A stretch of DNA of 64,000 bases, from assembly GCF_963667045.1 (NCBI RefSeq), contig NZ_OY762934.1:1233501-1297500 (forward strand), in the 5' to 3' direction. A program made the translations under genes and the position numbers. The stretch's first letter is position 1, and every line of letters begins with the position of its first letter. The notes under the pieces were generated by a model, which was given only the letters and a program-made list of their open reading frames with translations, had not been told where the DNA came from and searched no databases. Shown here in pieces: positions 27,591-36,877 of the stretch. Source of the DNA: an uncultured Cohaesibacter sp. Lineage in GTDB: Bacteria; Pseudomonadota; Alphaproteobacteria; Rhizobiales; Cohaesibacteraceae.

Positions 27591-28625
27591 TCAACCAGGT
27601 CTCCGCGTCGAGTCGCGCACAACAAGCTCAAAACCAGTATCGATGTTGCGGCGCTTGACGCTACGGGGTTCCTCGATTTCGGCCAGAAGCATGTCAATCG
27701 CCATCTTGCCGATCTGAAAACGCGGGGTGGCGATGGCCGTAAGGGCAGGATACATGTGCTGTGTCATTTCCATATCGTGAAAACTGCAGATTCCGAGCTG
27801 CTCCGGCACGGAAATGAGACGGCGCTGAGCCTCCATCAAGGTCCCGATGCCGAGGTCATCATTGTTGCAGAAGACGGCGTCCACGCTCTGGTCACGGGAC
27901 AGCAGCTCTTCCAGCAGATGGCGGCCAAGACCGACCGAGGAGGACTGTGGCGTTATCACCATCCGGCGTTCATCCCACAGACCAACCTCCTGACAAGCCT
28001 TGCGGAAGCCGTCCAGACGGCGCCGGGAGCGGGAATCAAGCCGCGCGCCCACAGCCCCCGGCGCGCGATAGCCGCACTCGATCAAATGACGCGCTGCTGC
28101 ATGGCCTGCCGCTTCATGATCGAACCCGACAGCCATGTCGATGGGAGGTTCGCCGAAATCCATGATCTGGACTATGGGGCAATGGGCGGCTGCCAACATG
28201 CCACGCGCCTTTTCCGTCTGCTCAAAGCCTGTCACAATCAAACCGGCGGGCTTCTGCCTGAGGAAAGTGCCGATCAGGGCTTCCTCCTTGAGAGCGCTGT
28301 AGCGTGTATCACCGATCTGGATGAAGAAGCGGGTGTCTTCGCTGCCCAGATAGATGCCTTCCAGAACATCCTCGAACACTGTGTTGGTCAGGGAAGGCAG
28401 CAGCAATCCGATGTTGTAGGTCACCTTGGAGGCGAGCGCAGACGCGGCCGGGTCCGGGCTATACCCCAGCTTCTCGATTGCCTCCTCCACCTTGACGCGC
28501 ATCTGTGGCGACACAAGCTCCGGCGAACGGATGGTTCGCGAAACAGTGATTGCACTAACATTTGCCGCTTTTGCGACATCAACAAGCGTTGGCTTCCGGG
28601 ATGATGATGATCGTCTTTTTGCCAT
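27591..28625 (-). CDS. LacI/GalR-family repressor (GntR-gluconate type)
   Basis: LacI-family regulator of 344 residues. The N-terminal helix-turn-helix with hinge covers about 12-60 (TLVDVAKAANVSAITVSRTIRSPELVSPQMRVKVEEAIEKLGYSPDPAA), followed by a sugar-binding-type effector core. The branch resembles the gluconate repressor GntR. It is divergent from the TRAP importer for which it is the likely repressor, and a perfect 18-bp palindrome lies in the gap. The stop codon overlaps the arm of a small palindrome (27581-27596), a possible weak 3' hairpin. Confidence 0.9.
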   Translation of the reverse strand: MAKRRSSSSRKPTLVDVAKAANVSAITVSRTIRSPELVSPQMRVKVEEAIEKLGYSPDPAASALASKVTYNIGLLLPSLTNTVFEDVLEGIYLGSEDTRFFIQIGDTRYSALKEEALIGTFLRQKPAGLIVTGFEQTEKARGMLAAAHCPIVQIMDFGEPPIDMAVGFDHEAAGHAAARHLIECGYRAPGAVGARLDSRSRRRLDGFRKACQEVGLWDERRMVITPQSSSVGLGRHLLEELLSRDQSVDAVFCNNDDLGIGTLMEAQRRLISVPEQLGICSFHDMEMTQHMYPALTAIATPRFQIGKMAIDMLLAEIEEPRSVKRRNIDTGFELVVRDSTRRPG

Positions 28626-28679
28626 GCCGTATAATAACTTATAAAATTTCTCTGTCTATAGCCATTTAGCTCATTGACG

Positions 28680-28697
28680 AATGATTGCGCAATCATT
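28680..28697. promoter_or_regulatory. LacI-family operator
   Basis: The sequence AATGATTGCGCAATCATT is a perfect 18-bp palindrome with a central CG step, the hallmark of LacI/GalR operators. It lies 54 bases upstream of the repressor start and 109 bases upstream of dctP, so it could control both directions. Confidence 0.75.
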
Positions 28698-28806
28698 TAT
28701 CACTATGAGCACGGCAGCACTCATCCCCTTTGGAGGAAGGGGAGGATCTGCCCGCCCATCATTGATGGGAAAGCCTAGTTATGGATTCACGGGAGGAAAT
28801 CATACT

Positions 28807-29832
28807 ATGAAGCTTGTCACTATCCGCGCGCTGGCCCTCGGCGCCGTCTCCATCGTGGCGTTGGCCTCGGGCGCATTCGCTCAGGACTATGCCTTGCGCT
28901 TCCAGTCGTCAGACCCGGCAGGCAACCCCAACTTCGGGCTGCAGCAAGACTGGACCAAAATGGTCGCCGAAAAGACCGGTGGTCGGGTAACCATCGAAAT
29001 GATGCCGGTTGAAACCATCGTTGCACACAGTGAAACCCAGGATGCGGTTGCCGCGGGCATCATCGACGGTCACTTCACCGACACGTCCTATTTTGCTGGC
29101 AAGGAACCTGCTCTTGGCCTGATCGCCAACCCGGTTGGGGCATGGTCCGACCCGCAGCAGATGCTCGATTTCGTCTATAACGGTGGTGGCAAGGAACTCA
29201 TGAACGAGATCCTCGAACCATATGGCCTGCATTTCATCGGCCCAACCACTCCGGGTCTGGAAGCCTTCGTTTCCAAGGTGCCACTGGATGGTGTCGGCGA
29301 CCTCAAGGGCCTGAAGCTGCGCGCGCCGGAAGGCATGGTACAGAAGGTCTTTGCCGCAGCAGGCGCCGCTCCGGTGAACCTGCCCGGCTCGGAAGTCTTC
29401 ACCTCGCTCGACAAGGGCGTGATTGATGCTGCCGACTACAACACCTTCTCGACCAACCAGTCGCAGGGTCTGCATGACATCGCCAAGCATCCGGTCTATC
29501 CGGGCTTCCACTCCCTGCCGCTGATCGAGGTCAGCATCAACAAGGCAACATGGGATTCCATGCCAGCCGACGTGCAGGAGCAAGTCACCGAGGCAACCAA
29601 GGACTTTGCCCAGTATCAGATTGGCAAACTGAATGAACGCGACAAGGAAGCCGTTGCCAATGCTCCGGCCGATCTGGTCATCCATAACTGGTCAGCAGAG
29701 GAACGCGCCAAGTTCCGCTCCATCGCCAAGAAGCAGTGGGCCGAGGCTGCCAAAGCCTCGCCATACTCTCAGAAGGTCTATGACACCCTGATCGCCTATC
29801 TGGAAAGCAAGGGCCTCATGGGAGCCGACTAG
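28807..29832 (+). CDS. dctP: TRAP transporter substrate-binding protein (DctP family)
   Basis: Periplasmic binding protein of 341 residues of a TRAP importer. It has a signal peptide (KLVTIRALALGAVSIVALASGAFA) followed by the DctP fold. The carboxylate-gripping arginine typical of DctP is visible in KGLKLRAPEGM. The large family motif GVIDAADYNTF is present. With a sugar-acid dehydratase and KDPG aldolase downstream, a sugar acid (aldonate or similar) is the likely cargo. ATG 28807 has GGAGG about ten bases upstream; frames open further upstream are not used. Confidence 0.92.
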   Translation: MKLVTIRALALGAVSIVALASGAFAQDYALRFQSSDPAGNPNFGLQQDWTKMVAEKTGGRVTIEMMPVETIVAHSETQDAVAAGIIDGHFTDTSYFAGKEPALGLIANPVGAWSDPQQMLDFVYNGGGKELMNEILEPYGLHFIGPTTPGLEAFVSKVPLDGVGDLKGLKLRAPEGMVQKVFAAAGAAPVNLPGSEVFTSLDKGVIDAADYNTFSTNQSQGLHDIAKHPVYPGFHSLPLIEVSINKATWDSMPADVQEQVTEATKDFAQYQIGKLNERDKEAVANAPADLVIHNWSAEERAKFRSIAKKQWAEAAKASPYSQKVYDTLIAYLESKGLMGAD

Positions 29833-29840
29833 AAGCGCCG

Positions 29841-29977
29841 GGCGGGAAATCCTTTCCTGCCGAGAGATGCGTTGACCTGACGTCATCTTGATGTGCGCCA
29901 CCCCGGCGCGCAGGACGCTCCGATCGTTATGTCTCGTCCGACGAGACGTCGGTTCCGGCCAGAAGCGGCCGGAACCG
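29841..29977 (+). other. Two intercistronic stem-loops between dctP and dctQ
   Basis: The first hairpin pairs 29841-29849 with 29853-29861 (one mismatch). The second pairs 29950-29960 with 29967-29977, eleven perfect pairs around AGAAGC. Neither has a U-run. They sit after the binding-protein stop codon and would protect its message from 3' decay. Confidence 0.65.
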
Positions 29978-30007
29978 CTACCCCCACTGGCAACCCACAG
30001 GTGTCAA

Positions 30008-30583
30008 ATGTCCGGAGCAGAAAAATCCAACGACCAAGCCAGCATTGCTGAGCACAAGAAACCGCCTCGGGCCTGCGCTGAAGCAGGGCTGTTCGGCAGG
30101 ATCATCAACAGGATGGGCATTGTCTTCTCTGTTGCGATCCTGATCTCGGCGGGCATTCTCTTCTTCGAAGTCTGCATGCGCTACATCTTCAACAGCCCAA
30201 CGACCTGGGCCCATGAAACCGTGGTGTTTCTCAACGCATGCGCCTTCATCTTCGGCGGCCTCTATGTCGCCGCCCACAACAAGCACATTCGCGTCGTGCT
30301 GCTTTACAGCATGATCCCGGAAGGCCCACGCCGCTATCTTGACGCAGCCATTTCCTTTGTCTGCATGGTCTCGACCGGCTTCTTTGCCTTTGCGTCATGG
30401 TCAAGCATTCAGCGGGCCATCTGGACCCCGCAGGGCAAATTCCATCTGGAAACCAGCGGCTCCGCCTGGAACCCGCCCTTCCCGGGCACTCTCAAGGTGT
30501 TCCTGTTTGTCATCATGATTGCGCTGACCATCCAGTTTCTGATCTACACGATCAAGTTTGCCCAGAAAGCGGGAGCTAAATGA
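30008..30583 (+). CDS. dctQ: TRAP transporter small permease (DctQ)
   Basis: Small membrane subunit of 191 residues with four hydrophobic helices (about 33-55, 70-88, 110-132 and 155-178). The DctQ signature is present (FEVCMRYIFNSPTTWAHETVVFL). It pairs with the large permease to form the sodium-driven TRAP importer. The ATG at 30008 fits the length of the family; the frame is open upstream, but that extension has no membrane or family character. Its stop overlaps the dctM start as ATGA. Confidence 0.9.
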   Translation: MSGAEKSNDQASIAEHKKPPRACAEAGLFGRIINRMGIVFSVAILISAGILFFEVCMRYIFNSPTTWAHETVVFLNACAFIFGGLYVAAHNKHIRVVLLYSMIPEGPRRYLDAAISFVCMVSTGFFAFASWSSIQRAIWTPQGKFHLETSGSAWNPPFPGTLKVFLFVIMIALTIQFLIYTIKFAQKAGAK

Positions 30584-31899
30584 TGGACTTCCTATTGAAT
30601 TTGAAGGCGCTGGGCATCGAGGGTGCCACATTCGCCATGTTCGTCACGCTCGTGGGTCTGTTGTTGACCGGCATGCCGCTGGCTTTCGTCACCCTGCTGG
30701 TTGCGCTGATCTTCGCGCTTGGCTGGATGGGCCCGATGGTCCTGCCGCTGATTTCGAGCCGCATCTTCAGCTTCGTCAACTCCTTCGTCTTCGTCTCGGT
30801 GCCGATGTTCGTGCTGATGGCCGCCATTCTGGACCGATCGGGCATAGCGAGGGACCTGTTCGACGCCATGAAGCTGCTGGCCGGTCGCATCCGTGGCGGT
30901 GTTGCCCTGCAAACCCTGCTGGTCGCCGTCATTCTGGCTGCCATGTCGGGCATCGTCGGCGGCGAGGTTATCCTGCTTGGCATGCTGGCCCTGCCGCAGA
31001 TGCTGCGCCTTGGCTATGACCGAAAACTGGCAATCGGCGTCTGCTGTGCTGGTGGCGCACTGGGTACCATGGTGCCGCCATCCATCGTGCTGATCATCTA
31101 TGGCCTGACGGCCAACGTCTCCATCGGCGACCTGTTTACGGCCTCCTTTGTTCCCGGCTTCATGCTGGCCAGCTTCTATGCGGTCTACATCCTGTTCCGG
31201 GCCTATACCAACCCCAAGCTCGCCCCCATTGCCGAACCCGAAGACATGACCCGCGAGGAAAAAGTCCGCCTGCTGAAGGCCCTGTTCCTTCCGGTCATGG
31301 TCGTCATCTTCGTGCTTGGTTCGATCTATGGCGGCATTGCCTCGGTGACCGAAGCCTCGGCAGTTGGCGTGGTCGGCGTGTTGTTATCTACCGTCATTCG
31401 TGGCGAGTTCAACAAGGCCCTGCTGCTCGGCGCGATCCGGCAGACCCTGTCCACGGTCGGCATGATCGTCTGGATCGGCATCGGTGCTTCGGCTCTGGTC
31501 GGCGTCTTCAACCTGATGGGCGGCACACGCTTCGTGTCCCAGCTGATTCAGGGCGTTTCGGACGAACCGATGGTGATCATCCTGTTCATGATGGGCATCC
31601 TGTTCCTGCTCGGCATGTTCCTTGACTGGGTTGGCATTGCCCTTCTGTGCATGCCGATTTTCGTGCCGATCGTGAAGAGCCTTGGCTATGATCCGGTCTG
31701 GTTCGGCGTGGTCTTTGCCATGAACATGCAGGTCAGCTTCCTGTCTCCGCCATTCGGTCCGGCCGCGTTCTATTTGAAATCCGTGACCCCACCGGATATC
31801 TCTCTGGGTGAAATCTTCAAATCGCTCTTCCCCTTCATCTGTCTCCAGATTCTGGCCGTCGCCACCTTGCTCATCTTCCCCGGCATCACCGGCCGCTAG
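30580..31899 (+). CDS. dctM: TRAP transporter large permease (DctM)
   Basis: Large membrane subunit of 439 residues with about 12 hydrophobic segments, typical of DctM. Recognisable family stretches are SVPMFVLMAAILDRSGIARDLFDA, GGALGTMVPPSIVLIIYG and the C-terminal MQVSFLSPPFGPAAFYLK. It carries the transport pathway for the substrate delivered by DctP. It is translationally coupled to dctQ and followed 29 bases later by the dehydratase, so transport and first catabolic step share a transcript. Confidence 0.93.
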   Translation: MMDFLLNLKALGIEGATFAMFVTLVGLLLTGMPLAFVTLLVALIFALGWMGPMVLPLISSRIFSFVNSFVFVSVPMFVLMAAILDRSGIARDLFDAMKLLAGRIRGGVALQTLLVAVILAAMSGIVGGEVILLGMLALPQMLRLGYDRKLAIGVCCAGGALGTMVPPSIVLIIYGLTANVSIGDLFTASFVPGFMLASFYAVYILFRAYTNPKLAPIAEPEDMTREEKVRLLKALFLPVMVVIFVLGSIYGGIASVTEASAVGVVGVLLSTVIRGEFNKALLLGAIRQTLSTVGMIVWIGIGASALVGVFNLMGGTRFVSQLIQGVSDEPMVIILFMMGILFLLGMFLDWVGIALLCMPIFVPIVKSLGYDPVWFGVVFAMNMQVSFLSPPFGPAAFYLKSVTPPDISLGEIFKSLFPFICLQILAVATLLIFPGITGR

Positions 31900-31928
31900 A
31901 CAGTTGAAGAGCCAATAAGGAAATCCCT

Positions 31929-33728
31929 ATGTCCAGCAACAACAAACGCCGCCCGCTCCGCTCGGAACTCTGGTTCAACGACCTCTCCAATCCCGAGATG
32001 ACGGCGATCTATATCGAACGCTACCTCAACTATGGCATGACCCTTGAGGAACTGCAGTCGGGCAAGCCGATCATCGGCATCGCCCAGACCGGCTCGGACC
32101 TTTCGCCCTGCAACCGGCATCATCTGGAACTGACCAAGCGGGTGCGCGACGGCATCCGCACCGCAGGCGGCATCCCGATGGAGATCCCGGTGCATCCGAT
32201 CCAGGAGACCGGCAAGCGACCAACCGCCATGCTCGACCGCAATCTGGCCTATCTCGGGCTGGTCGAGGCCCTGCATGGCTATCCGATCGACGCCGTGGTG
32301 CTGAACATCGGCTGCGACAAGACCACCCCTGCCCTGCTGATGGCAGCGGCAACGGTGAACATTCCGGCCATCGCCCTTTCCGTCGGCCCGATGCTGAACG
32401 GCTGGTACAAAGGGCAACGGTCCGGTTCCGGGTCGATCATCTGGGAAGCCCGCCAGCAGTTCGCCGCGGGGGCCATCGACGCCAAGCAGTTCCTGCAGAT
32501 GGCAGCCTCCTCGGCGCCCTCCGTCGGCTATTGCAACACCATGGGCACCGCCTCGACCATGAACAGTCTGGCCGAAGCCCTTGGCATGCAGTTGCCCGGC
32601 TCGGCCTCCATTCCGGCGCCTTACCGGGAACGCTCGCAGATCTCCTATGAAGTGGGCGAGCGCATCGTCGACATGGTGTTCGAGGATCTCAAACCGGCTG
32701 ACATCATGACGCGCGAGGCCTTCGAGAACGCCATCGTCATCAACTCGGCCATTGGCGGCTCGACCAACGCGCCCATTCACCTCAACGCCGTCGCCCGCCA
32801 CCTTGGCGTCGAGCTGACCAACGAAGACTGGGACAGCATCGGCTATGACATTCCGCTGCTATCCAACGTGCAGCCTGCCGGGGACTATCTCGGCGAGGAC
32901 TTCTACCGGGCAGGCGGACTGCCAGCAGTGATCGGCGAGCTGCTGCGCGCAGGTCTCATCCCGCATCCTGACGTTATCACCGTCACGGGCAAGCCCTTCA
33001 GGGAACTCTATCAGGATTGCCAGATCGAGGAACAGGAAGTCATCCGTCCGGTCAGTGCCCCCCTCACCGCCAAGGCCGGGTTCCTCAATCTGAGCGGCAA
33101 CCTGTTCGATACCGCCATCATGAAAACCTCGGTGATTGATGACGAATTCCGCAACCGCTATCTGTCCAACCCGGAGGATCCCAACGCTTTTGAAGGTCCG
33201 GCCTTCGTGTTCGACGGTCCGGAAGACTTCCACAAGCGGATCGATGACCCCGAGCTCGGCATTACAGCCCACAGCATCCTGGTCATGCGCGGCGCAGGCC
33301 CGATCGGCTACCCCGGTGGTGCCGAAGTGGTCAACATGCGTCCACCGTCCTATCTGATCAAGCAGGACGTCCACGCCATGCCATGCATCGGCGACGGCAG
33401 ACAGTCGGGCACCTCCGGGTCCGCCTCGATCCTCAATGTCTCGCCGGAAGCGGCAGCCGGTGGCAACCTTGCCATCATCAGGGACGGTGATCGCCTGCGC
33501 GTTGATCTCAACAAGCGAACGGTCATGCTTCAGGTCTCTGACGAGGAAATCGCCAAGCGGCGCGAAGCGCTGCTCGCAAGCGGCGGCCCGGTCGTGCCGG
33601 AAAGCCAGACCCCGTGGCAGGCGCTGTTCCGTCAACATGTCCGTCCCTTCTCCGAGGGCATGATCATGGAAGGTGCAGACAGCTTTCGGAACATTGGCAA
33701 CACCAAGATTCCACGCCACAGCCACTAA
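31929..33728 (+). CDS. IlvD/Edd-family sugar-acid dehydratase (D-xylonate dehydratase-like)
   Basis: Iron-sulfur dehydratase of 599 residues, expected to convert an aldonate to a 2-keto-3-deoxy sugar acid. Cluster cysteines are C61 (SPCNRHH), C129 (IGCDKTTP) and C202 (GYCNTMGT). The N-terminal text ([26 protein letters not shown]) and C-terminal IPRHSH closely resemble the Caulobacter-type xylonate dehydratase. The neighbouring kinase and KDPG aldolase instead suggest a hexonate, giving KDG and then KDPG. Specificity between pentonate and hexonate is therefore uncertain. A strong terminator follows the stop by 14 bases. Confidence 0.88.
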   Translation: MSSNNKRRPLRSELWFNDLSNPEMTAIYIERYLNYGMTLEELQSGKPIIGIAQTGSDLSPCNRHHLELTKRVRDGIRTAGGIPMEIPVHPIQETGKRPTAMLDRNLAYLGLVEALHGYPIDAVVLNIGCDKTTPALLMAAATVNIPAIALSVGPMLNGWYKGQRSGSGSIIWEARQQFAAGAIDAKQFLQMAASSAPSVGYCNTMGTASTMNSLAEALGMQLPGSASIPAPYRERSQISYEVGERIVDMVFEDLKPADIMTREAFENAIVINSAIGGSTNAPIHLNAVARHLGVELTNEDWDSIGYDIPLLSNVQPAGDYLGEDFYRAGGLPAVIGELLRAGLIPHPDVITVTGKPFRELYQDCQIEEQEVIRPVSAPLTAKAGFLNLSGNLFDTAIMKTSVIDDEFRNRYLSNPEDPNAFEGPAFVFDGPEDFHKRIDDPELGITAHSILVMRGAGPIGYPGGAEVVNMRPPSYLIKQDVHAMPCIGDGRQSGTSGSASILNVSPEAAAGGNLAIIRDGDRLRVDLNKRTVMLQVSDEEIAKRREALLASGGPVVPESQTPWQALFRQHVRPFSEGMIMEGADSFRNIGNTKIPRHSH

Positions 33729-33742
33729 CCCCCACAAGACGG

Positions 33743-33784
33743 TTGCCGGAGCGCCTCATTTCGCGTTCCGGCAATTGTTTTTTC
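33743..33784 (+). terminator. Rho-independent terminator between dehydratase and kinase
   Basis: Twelve-pair stem (33743-33754 with 33763-33774, one G-U), eight-base loop, then a T-run at 33778-33783. It would end or attenuate the TRAP-dehydratase transcript before the kinase and aldolase genes. Confidence 0.82.
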
Positions 33785-33856
33785 TCCCGCTCGGGTCCAT
33801 CCTCTCTTGGCAACCACCCGATCGCGGCAGCCTTTCTGATTTGCCGGAGCCCCCAC

Positions 33857-34786
33857 ATGACGCCCAAGTCCCAAAAGCCCATCCTCTTCGTCGGCGCCCT
33901 GACTGAAGACAGCATTTTCCGAGTGAGCGGCTTTGCCCGCGGGTCTGGCAAGTTTCTGGCCGAGGTGGCAACACGCAATGCGGCCGGCATGGCCTCAAGT
34001 GCCGCAACGGCAGCCGCCCGCGTCGGGGGCAAGACCGCCCTCTGGGCAAGCGTTGGCGATGATGCCGTCGGCAAGGAGTTGATCCGGGACCTTCTGGCAG
34101 AAGGGGTCGACTGCGGTTTTGTTCGGACAGTTGAAGGGGGCAAGAGCGCCCGGGCGATCATCATCGTCGATGAAACCGGCGAGCGCTGGATCGTCGTCGA
34201 TTATGACCCGGTGACCCAATCCCCGCCCTCAAGTCTGCCAACAAGCGATTTCTCCCAATTCCAGGCGGTTATGTGCGATGTGCGCTGGCCCGGCGCGGCA
34301 GCACTGGCGCTTGATGCCGCCCGTGCGGCAGGGGCCATGGCGATCCTTGATGCCGACGTGGCCCCAAGGGATGTGCTGCTGGATCTGGCCGGACGTGCCA
34401 CCCATCTCATCGCGTCCGAGCCCGGCGCCTCGATCCTTTGCGACCAGCCGATCACGCCAAAGGAAGCCGTCACCGCGCTCAATGACAAATATGGCGTCGT
34501 GGTCTGCGTCACGGCAGGCAGCGATGGCACCTACTGGTGCCCGGCAGAAGGGGGCGCGGTGCGCCATGTATCCGGCCCCAAGGTCAAGGTGGTCGACACG
34601 CTGGCCGCTGGTGATGTCTTCCACGGCACCATTGCACAAGCCCTGTGCGAAGGGCAGCCGATGGAAGACGCCATCCGCTTTGCCAGCGCTGCCGCAGCCC
34701 TCAAATGCACCGTCTTCGGCGGACGCCTCGGCGCACCGGGACGCGAAGAAACCATCAAGCTGATGAAGGAAACCTATCATGGATGA
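33857..34786 (+). CDS. PfkB-family sugar kinase (probable 2-keto-3-deoxy sugar-acid kinase)
   Basis: PfkB kinase of 309 residues. The N-terminal strand is PILFVGALTEDSIF. The active-site motif reads DTLAAGDVFHG near 246-256, carrying Ala in place of the common first Gly of GAGD, as in some ketose and KDG kinase branches. From context it should phosphorylate 2-keto-3-deoxygluconate or a relative, between the dehydratase and the KDPG aldolase. ATG 33857 has GGAG seven bases upstream; the frame is open to 33614, but that part overlaps the dehydratase and is not protein-like. It overlaps the aldolase by eight bases. Confidence 0.85.
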   Translation: MTPKSQKPILFVGALTEDSIFRVSGFARGSGKFLAEVATRNAAGMASSAATAAARVGGKTALWASVGDDAVGKELIRDLLAEGVDCGFVRTVEGGKSARAIIIVDETGERWIVVDYDPVTQSPPSSLPTSDFSQFQAVMCDVRWPGAAALALDAARAAGAMAILDADVAPRDVLLDLAGRATHLIASEPGASILCDQPITPKEAVTALNDKYGVVVCVTAGSDGTYWCPAEGGAVRHVSGPKVKVVDTLAAGDVFHGTIAQALCEGQPMEDAIRFASAAAALKCTVFGGRLGAPGREETIKLMKETYHG

Positions 34787-35414
34787 GCAAGCCCTGATTG
34801 CCAAACTGAAGACCGGCCCCGTCGTTCCCGTGATCAACCCGCCATCCGTCGAGGCGTGTCTGGCGGCCACCGACGCGCTGGTCGCCGGTGGCGCCATCGC
34901 CATCGAGATCACCCTGCGCTCGGCCATCGCCCCCAAGGCGCTGGAAGCCTGTCGCAAGGCCCACCCGGATATCGTGATCGGTGCTGGCAGCGTGATGGAC
35001 GTTGAACGCTATGATCAGGCCGAAGCGCTGGGCGCCGATTTCACCATCGCACCGGGGCGGTGTTTGCAGGTCGAGGAACGGGCCAAGGGGCGGTCGCTGG
35101 TGCATGTGCCGGGGATCGTGACCCCGTCGGAGATCATTCAGGCCCGTCTCGACGGCTTCAAGCTTTTGAAATTCTATCCTTCCGAAGCGGCTGGCGGCGC
35201 AAAGACCCTCAAGGATTTCGGGCACATCTTCCCGGACATTACGCTGATGCCGTCCGGCGGCATCACCTTCGACACCCTGCCCGGCTATGCGGCCATTCCC
35301 ATTGTCCTGTCGGTTGGCGGCTCCTGGATGTATGCCAAGGGTGGCGCCTATCGCACGCCAGAGGACATGGCAGAGCAGATGCGCCTGTCGCTCAAGGCCA
35401 TGCTGCCCGGTTAG
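34779..35414 (+). CDS. eda: 2-dehydro-3-deoxy-6-phosphogluconate (KDPG) aldolase
   Basis: Class I aldolase of 211 residues that splits KDPG, or the 6-phosphogalactonate analogue, to pyruvate and glyceraldehyde 3-phosphate. The catalytic glutamate is in IEITLRS and the Schiff-base lysine in LKFYPSE. PSGGI and the phosphate-binding end VGGSWM are present. AAGGA lies eight bases before the ATG, which sits inside the kinase reading frame, so the two are translationally coupled. It closes the Entner-Doudoroff-like route begun by the TRAP importer. Confidence 0.9.
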   Translation: MDEQALIAKLKTGPVVPVINPPSVEACLAATDALVAGGAIAIEITLRSAIAPKALEACRKAHPDIVIGAGSVMDVERYDQAEALGADFTIAPGRCLQVEERAKGRSLVHVPGIVTPSEIIQARLDGFKLLKFYPSEAAGGAKTLKDFGHIFPDITLMPSGGITFDTLPGYAAIPIVLSVGGSWMYAKGGAYRTPEDMAEQMRLSLKAMLPG

Positions 35415-35448
35415 GACCAGAGGCCTCTGACGACGTGCGTTTTGGATG

Positions 35449-35480
35449 GCTGGAAGCCTCGCTTCCGGCCGTTTTCTTTC
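35449..35480 (+). terminator. Terminator of the sugar-acid operon
   Basis: Nine-pair stem (35449-35457 with 35463-35471, one G-U), loop CCTCG, followed by GTTTTCTTT. It lies 35 bases after the aldolase stop. Confidence 0.78.
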
Positions 35481-35606
35481 CCCGCCAAATGAGCGTGATA
35501 GGGTTGAATGTGCTTGAAACCGGCCGGTGGCATTTCTATCATGAGGTTCAAGAAGTTGGCTGGCAATCCGATTGCTGCGCCGTAACGTCTATTGGGGGGC
35601 AAACAC

Positions 35607-36092
35607 TTGAACAAGTTGACTGAACTGAACGACACCGAACTGCTGGCCGCCATTTCCGCGCATGAGGACAGTCTTCGTTTTGACGACTTTTCGATTGCCA
35701 TCGCGCACAAGCTGGGGAACCGGCTGGTGCAGCTGGCAGCGGAGCGTTCGCTACCCATCGCAGTGGACATCAGCTGCGCCGGGCACTGCCTGTTCCACAT
35801 GGCGACCGAGGGCGCAACGCCAGACAACGCCGAATGGATCGCCCGCAAGAACCGGGTCGTCAACCGCTTCCATCACAGCTCCCTCTATATGGGTGTATCT
35901 TGCCGGATAGCTGGCCGCAGCCTTGAGGAACGCTATATCCTGCCGCCGCATCAGTATGCAGCGCACGGCGGTGCCTTTCCGCTCCGGCTCAAGAGCGGGG
36001 TCGTGATTGGTACCATAACCGTATCGGGCCTGCCGCAGCTCGATGACCACGCGTTGGTGATCGAGGTTCTGCGTGAACATCTCGAACAGTAG
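35607..36092 (+). CDS. UPF0303 / HbpS-GlcG-like family protein
   Basis: Small soluble protein of about 161 residues of the UPF0303 (heme-degrading-domain-like, HbpS/GlcG fold) family. Conserved parts include FDDFSIAIAHKLGNRLV, the central NRVVNRFHHSSLYMG and AAHGGAFPLRL. The family has no assured function. The start is probably TTG 35607, with a G-rich site seven bases upstream; TTG 35592 is an alternative. It is convergent with the racemase gene, 27 bases apart, so it is not part of that operon. Confidence 0.75.
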   Translation: MNKLTELNDTELLAAISAHEDSLRFDDFSIAIAHKLGNRLVQLAAERSLPIAVDISCAGHCLFHMATEGATPDNAEWIARKNRVVNRFHHSSLYMGVSCRIAGRSLEERYILPPHQYAAHGGAFPLRLKSGVVIGTITVSGLPQLDDHALVIEVLREHLEQ

Positions 36093-36119
36093 GGCAAGAA
36101 CAGCTTTCCATTGAGAGCT

Positions 36120-36866
36120 TCAGGACCCGGCAAGAGTAGCGGGTGAAAAGCTCGAGAGCATGCCGGTGAAGGGTTTGGTGACCGGGGCGGCATAGGCCCC
36201 CTGCTTGGAAGTGGAAAGCCCGAGCGCAATGAGCCCTTCGGCCTGCTTGACGGCCGCGGCTACCCCATCGATGACAGGCAAGCCGAATTCGGTTCTGAGG
36301 CTCGACGCCAGCTCGGCCATGCCCGCACAGCCCAGGACGATGGCTTCCGTCCGGTCTTCGAGCAGCGAGGTGGCGATTTCGCTGCGTAGCCGGTCGCGCG
36401 CATTGGAGTTGGGATCCTCCAGCGACAGGACCGATATGTCCGCCGCCCGAACATTGCAGCGCTCGGCGTGACCATAGCGCCGCACCAGCTCGGTGATGGG
36501 AATGCGGGAGCGCTCCATGGTGGTGATCACCGTGTAGCGCTGGGCGATGAAGGCAGCCGAAGCAAGGGCCGCCTGACAGATGCCGAGCACCGGGATGTTC
36601 ACCAGAGCCCGCGCCGCATCGAGGCCCGTGTCGTCAAAGCAGGCGATGATAGCGGCCTCTGCCCCCTGTTTCTCAGCCCTTGCCAACTCCATCAACAGCC
36701 CGGGCACCGCCAGCGCCTCGTCATAATAGCCCTCGATGGAGACCGGCCCGGTGGAGGCCGTGGCGGCGACAATCTCCGTTGCCGGTGCCGCGACGCCTCT
36801 GGCAGCGTCGGCAATGGTCGCCGTCATGGAACTGGTCGTGTTGGGGTTGATCACGCAAATCTTCAT
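36120..36866 (-). CDS. Hydantoin/Asp-Glu racemase family protein
   Basis: Cofactor-independent racemase of 248 residues. The two catalytic cysteines sit at C76 (IIACFDD) and C180 (VLGCAGM), the positions expected for hydantoin-racemase-type enzymes. The N-terminus MKICVINPNTTSSM is typical. It would invert a hydantoin, allantoin or amino-acid-like substrate. It is the last gene of the polyamine-type ABC operon, 11 bases after the second permease, which links it to the imported compound. No hydantoinase or carbamoylase is present nearby. Confidence 0.85.
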   Translation of the reverse strand: MKICVINPNTTSSMTATIADAARGVAAPATEIVAATASTGPVSIEGYYDEALAVPGLLMELARAEKQGAEAAIIACFDDTGLDAARALVNIPVLGICQAALASAAFIAQRYTVITTMERSRIPITELVRRYGHAERCNVRAADISVLSLEDPNSNARDRLRSEIATSLLEDRTEAIVLGCAGMAELASSLRTEFGLPVIDGVAAAVKQAEGLIALGLSTSKQGAYAAPVTKPFTGMLSSFSPATLAGS

Positions 36867-36877
36867 CGATCCGGTTC

